Shown: piece by piece, positions 44,642 to 57,169 of the stretch
Layout: every line of letters starts with the position of its first letter
Position numbering within the stretch: the stretch's first letter is position 1
DNA from: Stereocaulon alpinum
Lineage: Eukaryota; Ascomycota; Lecanoromycetes; Lecanorales; Stereocaulaceae
Reading direction: 5' to 3'
DNA: 64,000 nt
Assembly (NCBI GenBank): GCA_018257865.1
Contig: JAEUBA010000077.1
Coordinates: 62,001 to 126,000 of the forward strand
Made by a program: the position numbers and the translations under genes
Notes under the pieces: model-generated
Told to the model about the DNA's origin: nothing
The model's input: the letters and a program-made list of their open reading frames with translations, nothing else
Database searches by the model: none

Positions 44642-46726
44642 ATGGCAGGCCGAGATAATTCCCCAGCAGCGCGTCACCAGCGGACTGCGTCTGAAGAAAG
44701 CGGCATGCTGGGAACCACCTTGACTGTAAGAGCCTCCAAAGTCGTGCAATACGTAGTCCTAATTCTATCAGACTCGAAATATCGAAGCTTTCGGGCGAAA
44801 AGTTACCACGACAGCCAGCCATCTGATAGGCGACCCAAGCAGCAGCATCCACTATCAACATGCCATGAACGAGCTACAGAAAGAGCTACGACGCCCAGGC
44901 ATACAACAGAGGGTTTTCTCCTATGCCAAAGCTTCCCCCACTGAATTGGTCCGTTCCAAACTCTCAACATCCGAGATTCAACACCGGGCACTCACATATC
45001 TCCCGGACGAAATGTTGGCGAACATTCCGGAAGATGAGAACGTCTACTCGCTTTTTCAGGGCTTCCAGGCGACGCTACCAGAGGAAGAAAGTTCCGAACA
45101 CAGGAAAAAACAAAGGCGGCGCAATTTGAAGGGCCAGAAGCTCCTAGAGGGGGTTGATGATGACGAGCCAGCTACCCCACTAGAAAAGTTGAAAAAGGAA
45201 AGAGAGAAGTTGAATCACAAGCTTGAGATGATGAGTGTCCGGAAGAACATGTGCTCGTCAGAAATCAGGGAGATAGACAACAAGATCTCGAATCTGAACA
45301 CCATGCGCAAAATCGTTCTGGATAGGCTCGGAGATCTAGAGCAGGACGAAGTACAGATGGAGCAAGATCTTCTCGAAGCAGATAACAAGCTCGAAGATAT
45401 GTTAGAAGAACTGGACGATGCCGCAACACTTAATCCCACAGCTACACCGCCTACCGAAATCGATGTGGAAACAGAGATCACAGAGGAAGAAACGTCCTTT
45501 ATGTCCGCATCCATCTACGAAAAGATCCCATCTCCAAAAACCAAACGTCACAAGCCTTCCCGCCGGAAATCCATGCCCATAAGACACGAGCACTTTGAAG
45601 CTGGCTCGGCCATTAAAGAGTTCCAAGCTCACAACGACATGATCACAGCCCTCGACTTCGATGCCCCTTTCGGCACCATGGTTACATCAGCCCTAGACGA
45701 CACAGTCCGCGTCTGGGATCTGAACCTTGGCCGGTGCATAGGTCTCTTAGAAGGCCACCAAGCCTCTGTCCGCTGTCTACAAGTCGAAGACAACATCGTA
45801 GCCACCGGCTCCATGGACGCATCTATCCGTCTGTGGGATCTCAACCAAGCAGAATATTCGACCCGCCTCGACAGCACCAAGGAGGAGGAAGTAGAAGAAG
45901 ACGGCCTTGCTCCCGAAGACCCCAACAAAGCGCCGCAACCCCCGCAAACATCAAGCATGGAAGCCTGTCCCCTCTTCTCTCTCGAAGCCCACGTCGCTGA
46001 AGTGACCGCATTACATTTCCGCGGCGATACCCTCGTTTCAGGCTCCGCAGACAAGACGCTCCGCCAATGGGACCTCGTCAAAGGCCGATGCGTTCAGACT
46101 CTTGATGTTCTTTGGGCAGCAGCTCAAGCATCGGCGACCATCAATAGCAGCAACACCAATGAGGGGCAATGGCGCACCGCAGGCCGCTTACCAGATGCAT
46201 CGGCGGATTTTGTAGGCGCGTTACAATGCTTTGATGCAGCACTGGCATGTGGGACAGCGGATGGGATGGTTCGACTGTGGGATCTGCGGAGCGGACAGGT
46301 ACATAGGAGTCTAGTAGGGCATACGGGGCCCGTGACATGCCTCCAATTCGACGACGTGCACTTAGTGACTGGGAGTCTAGACCGAAGTATACGAGTAAGT
46401 CCATTCACTCCCCACCCAAAAAGCGTACATCTGCTAATTGACCGATTCAGATATGGGATCTCCGCACCGGCTCCATCCACGACGCCTACGCCTATGACAA
46501 CCCAATAACAAGCATGATGTTCGACTCGCGCCGCATCGTCGCCGCAGCAGGCGAGCCCGTAGCCAAAATCTACGACAAAACAGATGGCCGGCATTGGGAT
46601 TGCGGCGCTGGTATGCATGCTGAGGAGGAGGGAAGGAGCCCGGCTAGTGTGGAGAGGGTAAGGGTTAAGGATGGGTATTTGACTGAGGGGAGGAAGGATG
46701 GGGTTGTGGGGATTTGGACGTGTTAG
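44642..46726 (+). CDS. MDV1: mitochondrial division protein Mdv1/Caf4-like
   Basis: Exons 44642-44725, 44772-46394 and 46451-46726 encode 660 residues. The first splice joins [20 protein letters not shown]...TLT to [20 protein letters not shown], the conserved Mdv1 N-terminal block; starting at the later ATG (44865) would lose it. [16 protein letters not shown] and a 90-residue coiled coil ([16 protein letters not shown]... [12 protein letters not shown]) follow, then six to seven WD40 repeats ([15 protein letters not shown] units, for example [30 protein letters not shown]). Mdv1 bridges outer-membrane Fis1 and the dynamin Dnm1 in mitochondrial fission. Confidence 0.94.
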
Positions 46727-48052
46727 TGTAGTAAAGTAGATGGTTTTGGTTTGTAGAATATGTATATAGGTTGAGTGATATCTGCAATGAACGGGGTGAA
46801 TGTTTCAAGTTTGAGTAAAGACCACTTTTTCTAACGTTGAGTACCTGGTGATAGCTCATTTAGTTATGGATTGGTATGTCTGTGATTACTATCGGCCCTA
46901 TCTGCTTCCATTATTCTCGTGGCACGAAATGGGTATGTGGCCTTGCGTCAAACTTCCAGATCTTGAGAGAAAAAGAGTCTTTACACTATCTTTGTGCACG
47001 AAAACAGACCATTATAGCGAAAAGTCCTGTAATGGTGATTCCTTCTATATCCAAGCATCTTATAGCAGAGAGGTGCGTAGAAGAGGCCCTTAGAATATGG
47101 AGGTGAAGATATTGCATCTACAAGTCCTGCGAGGTTGAGATGCTGAGATTATTACCGTTGGGTTCCTTCCATGTCCGACTCGGATATGAAGAAGTGGTGA
47201 GTACCTCTTCGATGCTCGCTTCTCCTTGCAGGATTGAAGTGCCGGAGCCATGCACCGTAGGATATTTTGTTGGTAGGCGATGTATCCAGATCGAAGGAAA
47301 GGCTGAAGAAGCTGTGTAGTTTGGTCGAGGACCTGACTTCGATCCGCAGCTTAGACTCTCAGCCTTGAGGAATGCGGTTGTCCTTCACTATAATAGTGTT
47401 CTACCTATCAAGGAAATATGCAGGTAAACGTGAAAGTTTGGGGAGCTATTTAACTTTATATATATCATATATATTGAAGTGAAATCTCCTTAGTAGGAGG
47501 GTAGATTTGACCAGGGTAGATAAAAGCATTGGAAGCGCGGGGTGCCGCCTGGGGCTCGAGATGTCAAAGCTTTGACTAGGTACCTTGCTGCCGCAAAAGC
47601 CATCTACAGCCAATGGCCTTAGTCATTCTTCTCACTTGGATCGGCCCCGGTGGCTGTGTCCAATGACTCTTGATACGTGTTGCCAGGTCGCTCGCCCCAA
47701 AACACGAGTTTGCCTTGGTCTGACGTGATGCCGTGGCATGGTGGTTACCTTATCGTCCTATTGCTTTCACGTTGAGCGAGCCGACTCTTACCACACTTAT
47801 CGATTAGGGAAGCGCATACTACAATCCTTCCACGTGTACGGCCACTCTTGGTCGACCTTCTCCATAAGCGTAGTATGGGGTTGAACTCCTGCAACATGCC
47901 CACGGACATTGCCGGGTGTAGTCCGAGTGCTGACACCAGCTCACAACATAGACACCATGAGTGCGACATCGGCTCAAGTGTCTTGATCTGCGGTGAGATA
48001 CGCTAGCAGGCGCCTCAACCCGATTTCAATCAATGGACATCTTGGCGTAGAC
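46727..48052. other. 1.3 kb without a recognised gene
   Basis: Only short competing frames. An AT dinucleotide-rich patch lies at about 47455-47475. 3' flanks of MDV1 and OPI10 converge here. Confidence 0.5.
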
Positions 48053-48733
48053 TCAGCCGTCGGCATCTCTTTCCAAGAAAGTGGGATCACTGGCGATCCT
48101 CCTCTCAAACTTGGACCACCAATCTTGAAAACTTTTCAAAGGAACCACCTCTTGTCCTCCTTGGCCAGTATTGCCAGCAAAGCTAGCCAGGAAATTGAAA
48201 GCGTTTTGTATGATGCGTTGTGCTAAGACCTTGGTTGACAGCGGTGTAGGCTTTTGCTGGCCTTTTGCTAGTACAAGCGCTATCGATGAAGATGCCTGGG
48301 TAGCCTTCAAGGCTTCCAGTTGTGATGTTATCGAAACAGCAGGTTCAATTGAAATGCCCACTGTGACCTCTCCAGTGGCGGCTGTGCCGTTGCTCGTAGT
48401 CAAGGTCTGGTCATCATCCGTCATCTCATCCTCTACAGAGCCATTGCCACCTAATACAGTCTCACGGCTCCCGCTGACACGAAATATTGCGCTTTGTTTC
48501 TCTGTGCCAATTGCCCCTAAGAGCTTGAATTCCGAAGCACCAGGGAGTTGCAGATAGACACCGGCTAAACTGCCATCTGGCAGTGTGGTCCCGGGCAAAA
48601 GGAAGATCACGATATGAGTGAAGGAGGGCATAGAAGGGAAGGCGAATGCGTACTGGGTGGGCGACACAACGGCAGGGTTGGCGAGCACAGCCCGTGAAGG
48701 GAGGATGAGTCCGAAGGGTGGCGTTGTGGCCAT
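48053..48733 (-). CDS. OPI10: Hikeshi/Opi10-like nuclear import factor
   Basis: One exon encodes 226 residues. MATTPPFGLILPSRAVLANP, then VSPTQYAFAFPS, then FTHIVIFLLPGTTLPDG and AGVYLQLPG are typical of the N-terminal beta domain. ISIEPAVSITSQLEALK and AQRIIQNAFNFLASF, with a final WWSKFERRIASDPTFLE, form the C-terminal helical part. Hikeshi carries Hsp70 into the nucleus on heat stress; the yeast homologue was named Opi10. ATG at 48731-48733 is preferred over 48800-48802 because family members start just before the FGLI-type strand. An acidic/Thr-rich insert lies between the two parts. Confidence 0.92.
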   Translation of the reverse strand: MATTPPFGLILPSRAVLANPAVVSPTQYAFAFPSMPSFTHIVIFLLPGTTLPDGSLAGVYLQLPGASEFKLLGAIGTEKQSAIFRVSGSRETVLGGNGSVEDEMTDDDQTLTTSNGTAATGEVTVGISIEPAVSITSQLEALKATQASSSIALVLAKGQQKPTPLSTKVLAQRIIQNAFNFLASFAGNTGQGGQEVVPLKSFQDWWSKFERRIASDPTFLERDADG

Positions 48734-49099
48734 TCCTGTACAACCGTTGGCTATAGCTGATATCTCCGCGAATCGTACGTGTAACGCTTGTGTGCGACCC
48801 AACGGTATAGAGATACAAGGTTGAGAAGGGGAGTATTCAGGTGCTCGAGAAAACTATGTGCGAGGAGCGGAGGAAGCTGCGGAGATGGGAGTGCTTGGCA
48901 CGGCTTATCGATAAGCTTCATGTGCGAAGATCCATTTCTAAAGGATGACGTCCCGCAGCAGCAGGCCAGTGAGGCACCTTCTATGGCCGAGTATGGTCGA
49001 GTATATAAGTAGACGAGACTCAATGGTTGATATGGCAATTGAATCTCTCATTTTCCCAAATCCTGAAAGAGCTGTGACTGCGAGATCTTCAAGGTCAAT
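48734..49099. promoter_or_regulatory. divergent upstream region OPI10/Nudix, with TATA box
   Basis: A 366-bp gap between divergent starts. GTATATAAGT at 49001-49010 is a strong TATA-box match about 95 bp upstream of the plus-strand ATG. Confidence 0.55.
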
Positions 49100-50095
49100 A
49101 TGAAATCGAACCTTGACCTCATTAACGAAACCGACAAGTAAATTGTCCCCAACGTTCGTCAACTTGTTGTACTAAGATTATGCAGCTTCCCGTATTACGA
49201 GGACAACCCGGAGAAGTACGCCGGATTTCGTTCATCCTACTGGAATTTCCATCTCCGTGGAGGGTTTGGACCTCATGGCTACATGCCCCAATATGTGTTC
49301 AAGAGATTCGCCGAAATGCCCTGGGTCAACGCTTGGGACATCGACACTGAAAGAAAGACTTTGACACCGGGTCCTGGTCGCGAAGAGGATATTATTCGAC
49401 AAGAATTGGAACAAGCCAAGAAGAAGGGAGTATTCGAAGTGCTGAAGACTGGCTGGCGAAATGAGCTATACCCAATATATGGACACAATAACCCTTCAGA
49501 GAAGACCATTAGCATGGAGCGTGCAGGAAGTGCCTTGTTTGGGATAAACAGCTATGGCGTGCACATGACTGTCTATGTCAATACACCAGAAGGGATGAAA
49601 ATATGGGTGCCGAGAAGAGCCAAGAATAAACAGACATATGGTGGCTATTTGGACAACACCGTTGCAGGCGGTCTGAGCACAGGAGAACAGCCATTCGAGT
49701 GCATGATAAGAGAGTGCGCCGAAGAAGCCTCATTCCCCGAAAACCTTGTCCGGTCTAACGCCAAACCATGTGGGACCGTCTCATACATTCACATCAGGGA
49801 CGAGAGAGCAGGCGGAGAAACGGGACTGGTCCAGCCGGAGTGCCAGCATGTCTATGATATGGAGATTGGTGCCGATGTGATACCTAAGCCCTGCGACAAC
49901 GAAGTCGAGGACTTCTATCTGTGGACGGTGCAGCAGGTGCAGGAAGCGCTAGCGGAGGGGCACTTTAAGCCGAACTGCGCCTTGGTGCTGTTGGATTTCT
50001 TTGTCCGGCATGGGATCTTGGCGGGCGAGAACGAGCCGGATTATATTGAGATTGTTTCCAGGCTGCATAGGAAGTTGCCATTCCCAACTTCATAG
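49100..50095 (+). CDS. DUF4743-Nudix hydrolase (thiamine pyrophosphokinase-related)
   Basis: Exons 49100-49137 and 49186-50095 encode 315 residues. MKSNLDLINETDNFPYYED, with the join at residue 13, begins the DUF4743 half (PQYVFKRFAEMPWVNAWDID). It is followed by ERAGSALFGINSYGVHMTVY, then WVPRRAKNKQTYGGYLDNTV, and a Nudix box GLSTGEQPFECMIRECAEEA (Glu pair retained; the usual Gly after xEE is Ser). This architecture is that of eukaryotic Nudix 20/24 enzymes, which have been linked to clean-up of damaged thiamine diphosphate. Substrate is inferred from family only. Confidence 0.9.
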
Positions 50096-50233
50096 AGTTT
50101 GAGGGTGTCCATGCATTCGAAGTCGTTCATAGATAGCACTTGCCCCAACGGCAAAGTAGCATGCAATCGATTCCACTGGTATCTCTTCGACTCCTGCAAT
50201 GTCCGCTAAACGACCAACTTTTTCTGCCTCCAC

Positions 50234-50727
50234 TCATTTCTTCATGCAAAGGTAGACGTAATCGATCCTCAAAGGTGTAAGATTCTTGTACGGTCCTTCC
50301 ATATAGAGCAGCAGTCCCCCGAAGCTCACGAAAACTTTTCTGTAACACCCAACCATTAGCCCTCGGACCTCCATATCCAGTCCACAGACGCAAAATGCAC
50401 TCACATATTCTCATCATCCCCCTCCTCAAACCGATAAATTTTCCCATGACAAACATAATCATACCCATCCGCCATACTACTCTCCCCCATCCCAATATCC
50501 CTCCAACCCTTCCCATCATCCTTACTCCCATCAATACTCAACGTACTCGCAAGCAGAATTTGTAACCGATCGCCATTCTGGCACGGGAAAAGTTCGCTGT
50601 TGACGTCTAGGGTGAGGGTCGTTTCGCCGCCTTCGTTGTGCGCTGTGAGACGGGCGACGCGGTCGTATTTTTGGGCGTTGATGTCTGTTACTGTGAAGGT
50701 GTCGGAGAAGAGGGATGCGTCGCCCAT
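50234..50727 (-). CDS. RPB8: RNA polymerase I/II/III shared subunit Rpb8 (RPABC3)
   Basis: Exons (complement 50405-50727 and 50234-50339) encode 142 residues. MGDASLFSDTFTVTDINAQK, then YDRVARL, then TLDVNSELFPCQNGDRLQIL, then YDYVCHGKIYRFEE and, after the 65-nt intron, VFVSFGGLLLYMEGPYKNLT...IDYVYLCMKK match the OB-fold subunit common to all three nuclear RNA polymerases. Length equals the usual 140-150. This is the last intact gene: the RIP-type repeat block starts about 170 bp upstream of its ATG. Confidence 0.95.
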
Positions 50728-50899
50728 GGTTGTGGGGGGGTGAATGGTGTGAGGAGTTGGGAGGTGGGTGTGAGAATGGTAGAAGGAATAAAGAACTCAG
50801 GTTAGCTTCTCAAGGAATTCGAGGCTGTGGAATTTGAAGTTGAAAGTCTTGGCATAGCCTCGGTACGGTGTTCACATCAAATATTTTGAACTTTTATTT

Positions 50900-53800
50900 T
50901 GAAAACCTACCCCACCACATTTGTAATTATTAATAATCTAATAACTACACTACTACCAGCGAGCTAATTATCTACAGCGTATATAATATAGCTTATCTAA
51001 TAGTACTCTATTAAATTCCTACGTCTTATCCTTATAGCGCCGCCTATAATTAACTTAGACTCCTACTAAGAATAGATCCTTAATACCTATAATAGAGGTA
51101 CTACTACGGGGAATATCCTTATCGAATTATATAAGTACTACCCTATAGTTAGTCTAAAGATACTATAAAGACGCCTAACTAGTTAGGGCGCGAAGAAATA
51201 TATTATATATAAGTATTAAGTATTACGTATATATATATAGGTTTCGCTACTTACTAGTATCTATATATTATAGCCTATATCCGACTCGGACTAGGTCCGG
51301 TTCGACTCGTATCTAACTTAGCTAGGTCTAACGCTAGGCTCTTTTAGCCTTAGCGTCTACTAAGCTACGTCCCTAATATATTATATACGCGCTCTATATA
51401 TATAGCTTTCCTTCCTTAGTTTAGTTCTTCTAGTTAAATACTATCTATATTAACTTACTTTATATAATCACCTAATATTAGAACTAAACTCTACTTACTA
51501 TATTTTAGGGATCTTTAGAAATTAGTTCTACTACTACTCTATTACTAAGTAATATAATTATATCTATTACTTAATAAGATGGCGACGACGACGAGTACGA
51601 CGGGCGAGTAGGCCTACTAGGCTAGACGAGCGATTATACTAGGTTACGAACCTAGTAAAATAATATAAGATAGAGGGAGAGGAGAGAAGGGGGTTATTAG
51701 TAGCGAAGGTAGATAGGGTATATATCCTAATATAATAATAGAGCGATAGTAATAGTAGTAGAAGCCTACTAAAGGACTATAAAGCCCTTAGGGTAGAGAA
51801 AGAACTAATAAAAGAGCGTAGTATATAAAGGTTATAGAGTAGGCGCTACTAGAGTTTATAGAGAAGGTCTAAGGGATACTATAAGCAAATATAAATAAGA
51901 CCGTATAAAGCTTCTTCTAAAATATAGTAGAGAGGATTATAAAGTATATATAGGAGAATATAGCTAAAAGATATACTATAAAGGAATACCGTAACTAATT
52001 AACGCGTAAAGACTACCTAACCGGAAGGGTAAATAATAGCTAGGCGGACGTAGCCTATATAGCCTAAAGGGGCTAAAATACTATCTACCTAGCTATACCT
52101 AAGGCGGAAGATATTAAGAAAGCGAAGTAGATAATAGTTAGGATTAATAATAATAGCGAAAAGATATAGATAGCTATAGTAACTCTCCCCTAACTAATAT
52201 AAATATTTAGAGGAGTAAGAGGGGTGACTAAGGAGATTATTATAGTAAGGAGGATTATAGGGGGGGATATTATTCTCTAAATAGCCTTAGTAAAGGCTAG
52301 GGAAGAATTAGAGAAGAATAATAGGTAGGTAAGGAGACTTTATAGGTTAGTAAGGGTACTCTAAAAGATAGTAATAGTAGCGGTCTATAGAGTAAAAAAG
52401 ATAATAAATATAAAGGATTAATAGGGGGTCTTTAAAACCTTAAAGAAAGATAATAGGAAGCTCTACTTAGAGTTAGAGATAATAAAGGCTAAGTAGCCTA
52501 TATTTATATCGAAGCTAGATATACTTAAGAGGGAGAAGAGGTTCTCTATAATAATAATTAAGGTCCTAAGCTTAAAAGTAGCGAACTAACTTATTATAGA
52601 GGGAATAGTAGTAGAGAATAGCCTCCTCTTCTATAATTACTAAGAAAGAGAGGCCGCCCCTAAGTAATACTTTAACTACTATAGGTATAGATATATTACT
52701 AAGGCGTATAAATACCCTACCTACTATAAGATATATACCTAAAACTATATAACTAATAATTATATAAAAAGAGCTAGTAGTAAGCCTAAGTACGTAGTAT
52801 ATAAAGGGGAGTACTTAGTATAAAGTAAAACCTACTTAATCTAATAGAAGGAGAATACTAAGGCTAAGTAGAGAATTAAGTATAAGCTAAAATACTTTAA
52901 AGAGACCCTAAAGTAATACTTAGTAAGGCCTATACTAGTAATACTAAAAAGGACTAGCTTAGAAGGGTAGTATAAAGTAATCTCTAAAGGGAAGAGGAAG
53001 GCCTTAGAGGATATAATAGATAAGCCCTAAAAAGGAACTAGGGAGATAGCGAAGAGGGGATAACTAATAACCCTCTCTAAGGCGGAGTAAGGGTAATAGC
53101 CCCTATCTATAGAGAGGATTAGTCTAATAAATACCCTTAGGTAGACTTTAGGAGTAGTAAAGACTACTAAGACTATCTAAATATAGGAGAACGTCTAAGC
53201 GGCCCTTACCTAATAAGGGATATACCCTACCTAAAAATACTATAGTATAATATATAGAGGAAGAAGGATATAGTAATAGTACTACTTCTTAAAAATAAAG
53301 ATATAAAAGATATAGACGTATTAGTAATCTAAGAGCTAGTATATAACCTAATAAATAGAACCTTATATAATATAAGTATAAGTAGATTCTACTTAGCCTA
53401 TAGAGGGGACCTAAAGGCTAGGACGTATTTCTATATAAATAAGAGGATAGATCCTAATAACTAAGGGGTAGAATACTAGGGAGGCGACTTATACTTATTA
53501 TAGATCTAAGTTATAAGGACTTAAAAGGATATTAAGGAGGGGATAGAGAATACTAAAGGGCTACTAGGGGAGAGGGTATAAGTATATAATATCTATAACC
53601 CCTTACTAGTAAGCTATACGTCGAGGGATAATCTAATAACTATCCTAAAACTAGAGGAAGCGCTAGGGAATAAGGGTAAATATATAGTTATAGGAGACTT
53701 TAACCTATACTACCTATACTAAAATAACTTAAGATAAATAATATACTACGCTATAGTAGATAAGCTACTAGAGGTAGTAGGAGAGAGAGGTATAATTCTA

Positions 53801-56800
53801 GGACTACTAGAGAAGGTAGTTATATAATAGAATAAGGGCTTAGAGAGTACTATTAACCTTATATTCCTAACCGAAGGCGCGTATAATATAATAGTAAAGT
53901 ATAGGGTAAGGAACGACCTTAATATAGGATTAGACTATATACTAATTATTATAGAGCTAGAATAGATATAGAGCGAACGCCTAGTATACTAGAAGAGGGT
54001 CTAGAAAAGGATAGAGGCGAAGGTAATTAAGGAGGAAATCTAGAAATATATAAAAATCTTAAATAAAGTAATAAGCTAGTACCTAGTAGACTCTAAAGAT
54101 ATAATTAACTAGTATATTAATAGGCTTATAGCTATACTATAAGAGGTAATAGAAGATACTATCCTATATAAGGAACCGTACGCAGGGGCTAAGCTATATT
54201 AGAATAGGGTATATATAAGGGTAACTAAAGTATTATAGGTAGCGCTTAAGGCCTACCGCTATAGTAGGAACGTAGAAACTAAGGAAACCCTCTATTAGGC
54301 TAAAAGGGAAAAGGTTACTACCCTATAGAAGGCTAGAATAATAGCTTTTAGAGAGGGAGTCTATAAGGTATTACTAAGACTAGGAGGAGTATAGTAACTT
54401 ACTAAGTAGGGAAGGGAAAGGAGTATACGCCCTAAAGAGCTACTATAATTCCTAGCTATTAAAGACGGAAACGGGAATAAAGTAATAAACTTTAAGGGGA
54501 AGGTAGAGGCCCTAAGGAGGGTCCTCTTCCTACTCTTACCCTTAGTAGACCTAATAGATATAGAGGGGGCTAACTACCTAAAACCTATAGCGATAGATAG
54601 TAAGATTACCTTAAAGGAGGTAAAGGACGCGATTTAGTACCTAGTAGTAGATAAGGCCTTAGGGATCTTAGAAATCCCGAATAAGTTCCTAAAAGTAGTA
54701 TATATAGAAATAATAGAGATATTTAGAAGGATATTTTAAGCGTACTTAGACTATAGATACTACCTAAAGAAGTTTTAGGAAGCGAATATAGTAATACTAA
54801 AGAAACTAAAAAAGACTAACTATTTAAAGCCTAAGGTATACCAGCCTATTATATTACTAAATATACTTAGGAAAGTATTAGAGATAGTAATAGTAAAATA
54901 TCTTAGTAGAATAGCTAAAAGAAATTACCTACTCCTAAAATACTAGATAGGGGGTAGAAAGGGATACTTAATAGAAATAGCCTTAAAGACTATTATAGAT
55001 TTAGTCTATATAATATAGAACTAGGGTAAAGATAATATAGCGAGCCTACTATTACTAGATATAGTAGGGGTATTTAATAATATATCCTATAAAAGGCTAC
55101 TCTATAACCTAAAGATAAAAGGAATCCCTAAGGGAATTATTTAGTAGACTATAAGCTTCCTTAAAGATAGAGTAATATTAATTACTCTAAGAGGTAAAAC
55201 TAGCCTAGTAGAGGTAGTAAAGATAGGGATTCTATAAGGATTACCTATATTACTAATTCTATTTCTCTTCTTTAATATACTACTAATTAAAGTATACTTA
55301 AAAGTAAAAATCCTAGTATAAGTAGGAGGATTCGTAGATAATATATACCTACTAGTATATAGTAAGATAATAGAAACGAACTATAGGTAGCTAGAATAGG
55401 CCTATAAGCTCTACTAAACTTAGGCGAAAATATATAGGGCGATATTTACGCCTTAGAAGTATAAACTAGTATATCTATCGCACGCCCCTAAAAGGTTTAA
55501 TATAAAGGAGACGATATAATTTAGTAATATAGAGGTTAAGCTAGAAGCGAGTATTAGGGTCCTAGGGCTATATATTAATACTAAACTCCGCTAGGGCCTA
55601 TATATAGCGTAAGTAAAGGTAAAGGCCGCTACTTAAGCCTAGGCGATTAAGTACCTAGTAGGATTAACTTAGGGAGCTATATTTAAAAAGTATAGAAAGG
55701 TATATAGTATAGCGGTAAGGCCTATACTTATATTCGCTACTCTAATATAGTATACCCCTACTAGGGGGTAGGGAGCTATAGAAAAGTATATTAAGACGCT
55801 TATAATAATATAGAATAACTACCTATAGATAGTACTTAGAGTATATAAGGTAATACTAGTCTAAGTCTTAGAAGTAGAGGTAGTTATTATACCTATCTAA
55901 ACCTATCTAAACGCCCTAGTTATAAGATATTAGGTACTAAGGGGAGTATACCCCTTAATAATTAAAGGTAACCGCTTAATCTATAGGAGATTATAGGGAA
56001 GGAGAGGAAGGGCGCGCCTAATACGCCTAACCTTATTACTAGAAAAGGAAGAATAGGCCCTATAGGAGCTTAAGGCGAAGGATTAGGATTAAGTAGTAAT
56101 AATAATAAGGAGGAAGGTATATTAGTATAATCTAAAAACGGATATTAAGGAGTATTAAGATATAGGTATCCTAGCTAAGAAGATATAAAGCTAGGTAATA
56201 ATAAAGTAAATTAAGTAATAGGAGGTATATAAGGATACTATCCCTAAGTACTCTTATATACCTATATAGAATAAATTATTATTTAGAGGAAGGTATAACT
56301 ACTACCTAAAGCTTAGAAAGGTAGAAAGCTTAATAGTAGTCTAACTCTAAAGTAGGAAGAATAGGTTTAACTACTTCCTTTATAAGGTAAGGGTACTAGG
56401 GGTCCGTAGTACCTACTATAGTTATAGATAGAGGAATTAGGATATAAAGTATATTCTTCTATATTACCTAAAGCTTAGCGATATTCGAAGGGAGCTTATT
56501 AAAGAGGTAGAGACTTATAATATTAAGATTATACTAGTTAAGGTTACTAGTATAAGAGCGGCTATAAGATAGCTAGTTAGGTTAGGATTCCTAATATAGT
56601 ATTAACTTACTAAGGAATAGCTCTCTTAGTCTAAACTCCCTATTAGAGTAAAACTAGTAATAAAAACCCTAAAGATAAAAAAGCCTAAATATAAGTAGAA
56701 GCTAAAGGCGGCGGAGCTACTAGAGTATTATAGGGCTTATTAGGGTAGCGGAGATTATTATTACTAGTATTATAAAGCCTAGCGGTAAGGTTAGATAGGC

Positions 56801-56985
56801 GGAGTAGAATAATAAGTAAGCTAATAAGCGAAAGTTTTTAGCTAGAAGGGGCGACTTTAGAAAGGTTTCTTTTACGTCTAGAGGGCCTTTAACCCCCCTA
56901 GATTTCCTAATAATATAAGAGAATACCCTTATTAGTATATATAGATACTAGAATAGGCGTATAAATTAATCAATCAACTCTACTT
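50900..56985 (+). mobile_element. RIP-mutated Tad-type LINE retrotransposon
   Basis: A near full-length non-LTR retrotransposon littered with TAG/TAA. A 5' leader of about 680 bp is followed by a gag-like first ORF from ATG near 51580, with a zinc-knuckle region at about 52670-52790. The second ORF has an AP endonuclease (GDFN at about 53690-53703), reverse transcriptase (conserved LLLDIVGVFNNISYKRLL near 55045; catalytic motif reads FVDN at 55331-55342 instead of FVDD) and a following region to about 56800. The 3' end carries AATCAATCAA-type repeats (56968-56978). CA and TG dinucleotides are almost absent, so the element is dead. Confidence 0.85.
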
Positions 56986-57169
56986 ACTTTAACTTATAGT
57001 AGTTATAATAGCGAGCCTAATTAAGTAACTACTTTAACCTAATATTAATATTAAGTTTAGTACTCTATAATACTAATTTTAAAATTAACTCCTATCTATT
57101 TCCCCTTATAACCGCTTTACTACCGCCTTATACTAGTATTATAATAGACGATAGAAATACTACTAAGTA

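Noticed and set aside
44642..44865. Apparent loss of the Mdv1 N-terminus
   Set aside because: A 46-nt intron (44726-44771) restores [17 protein letters not shown] in frame.
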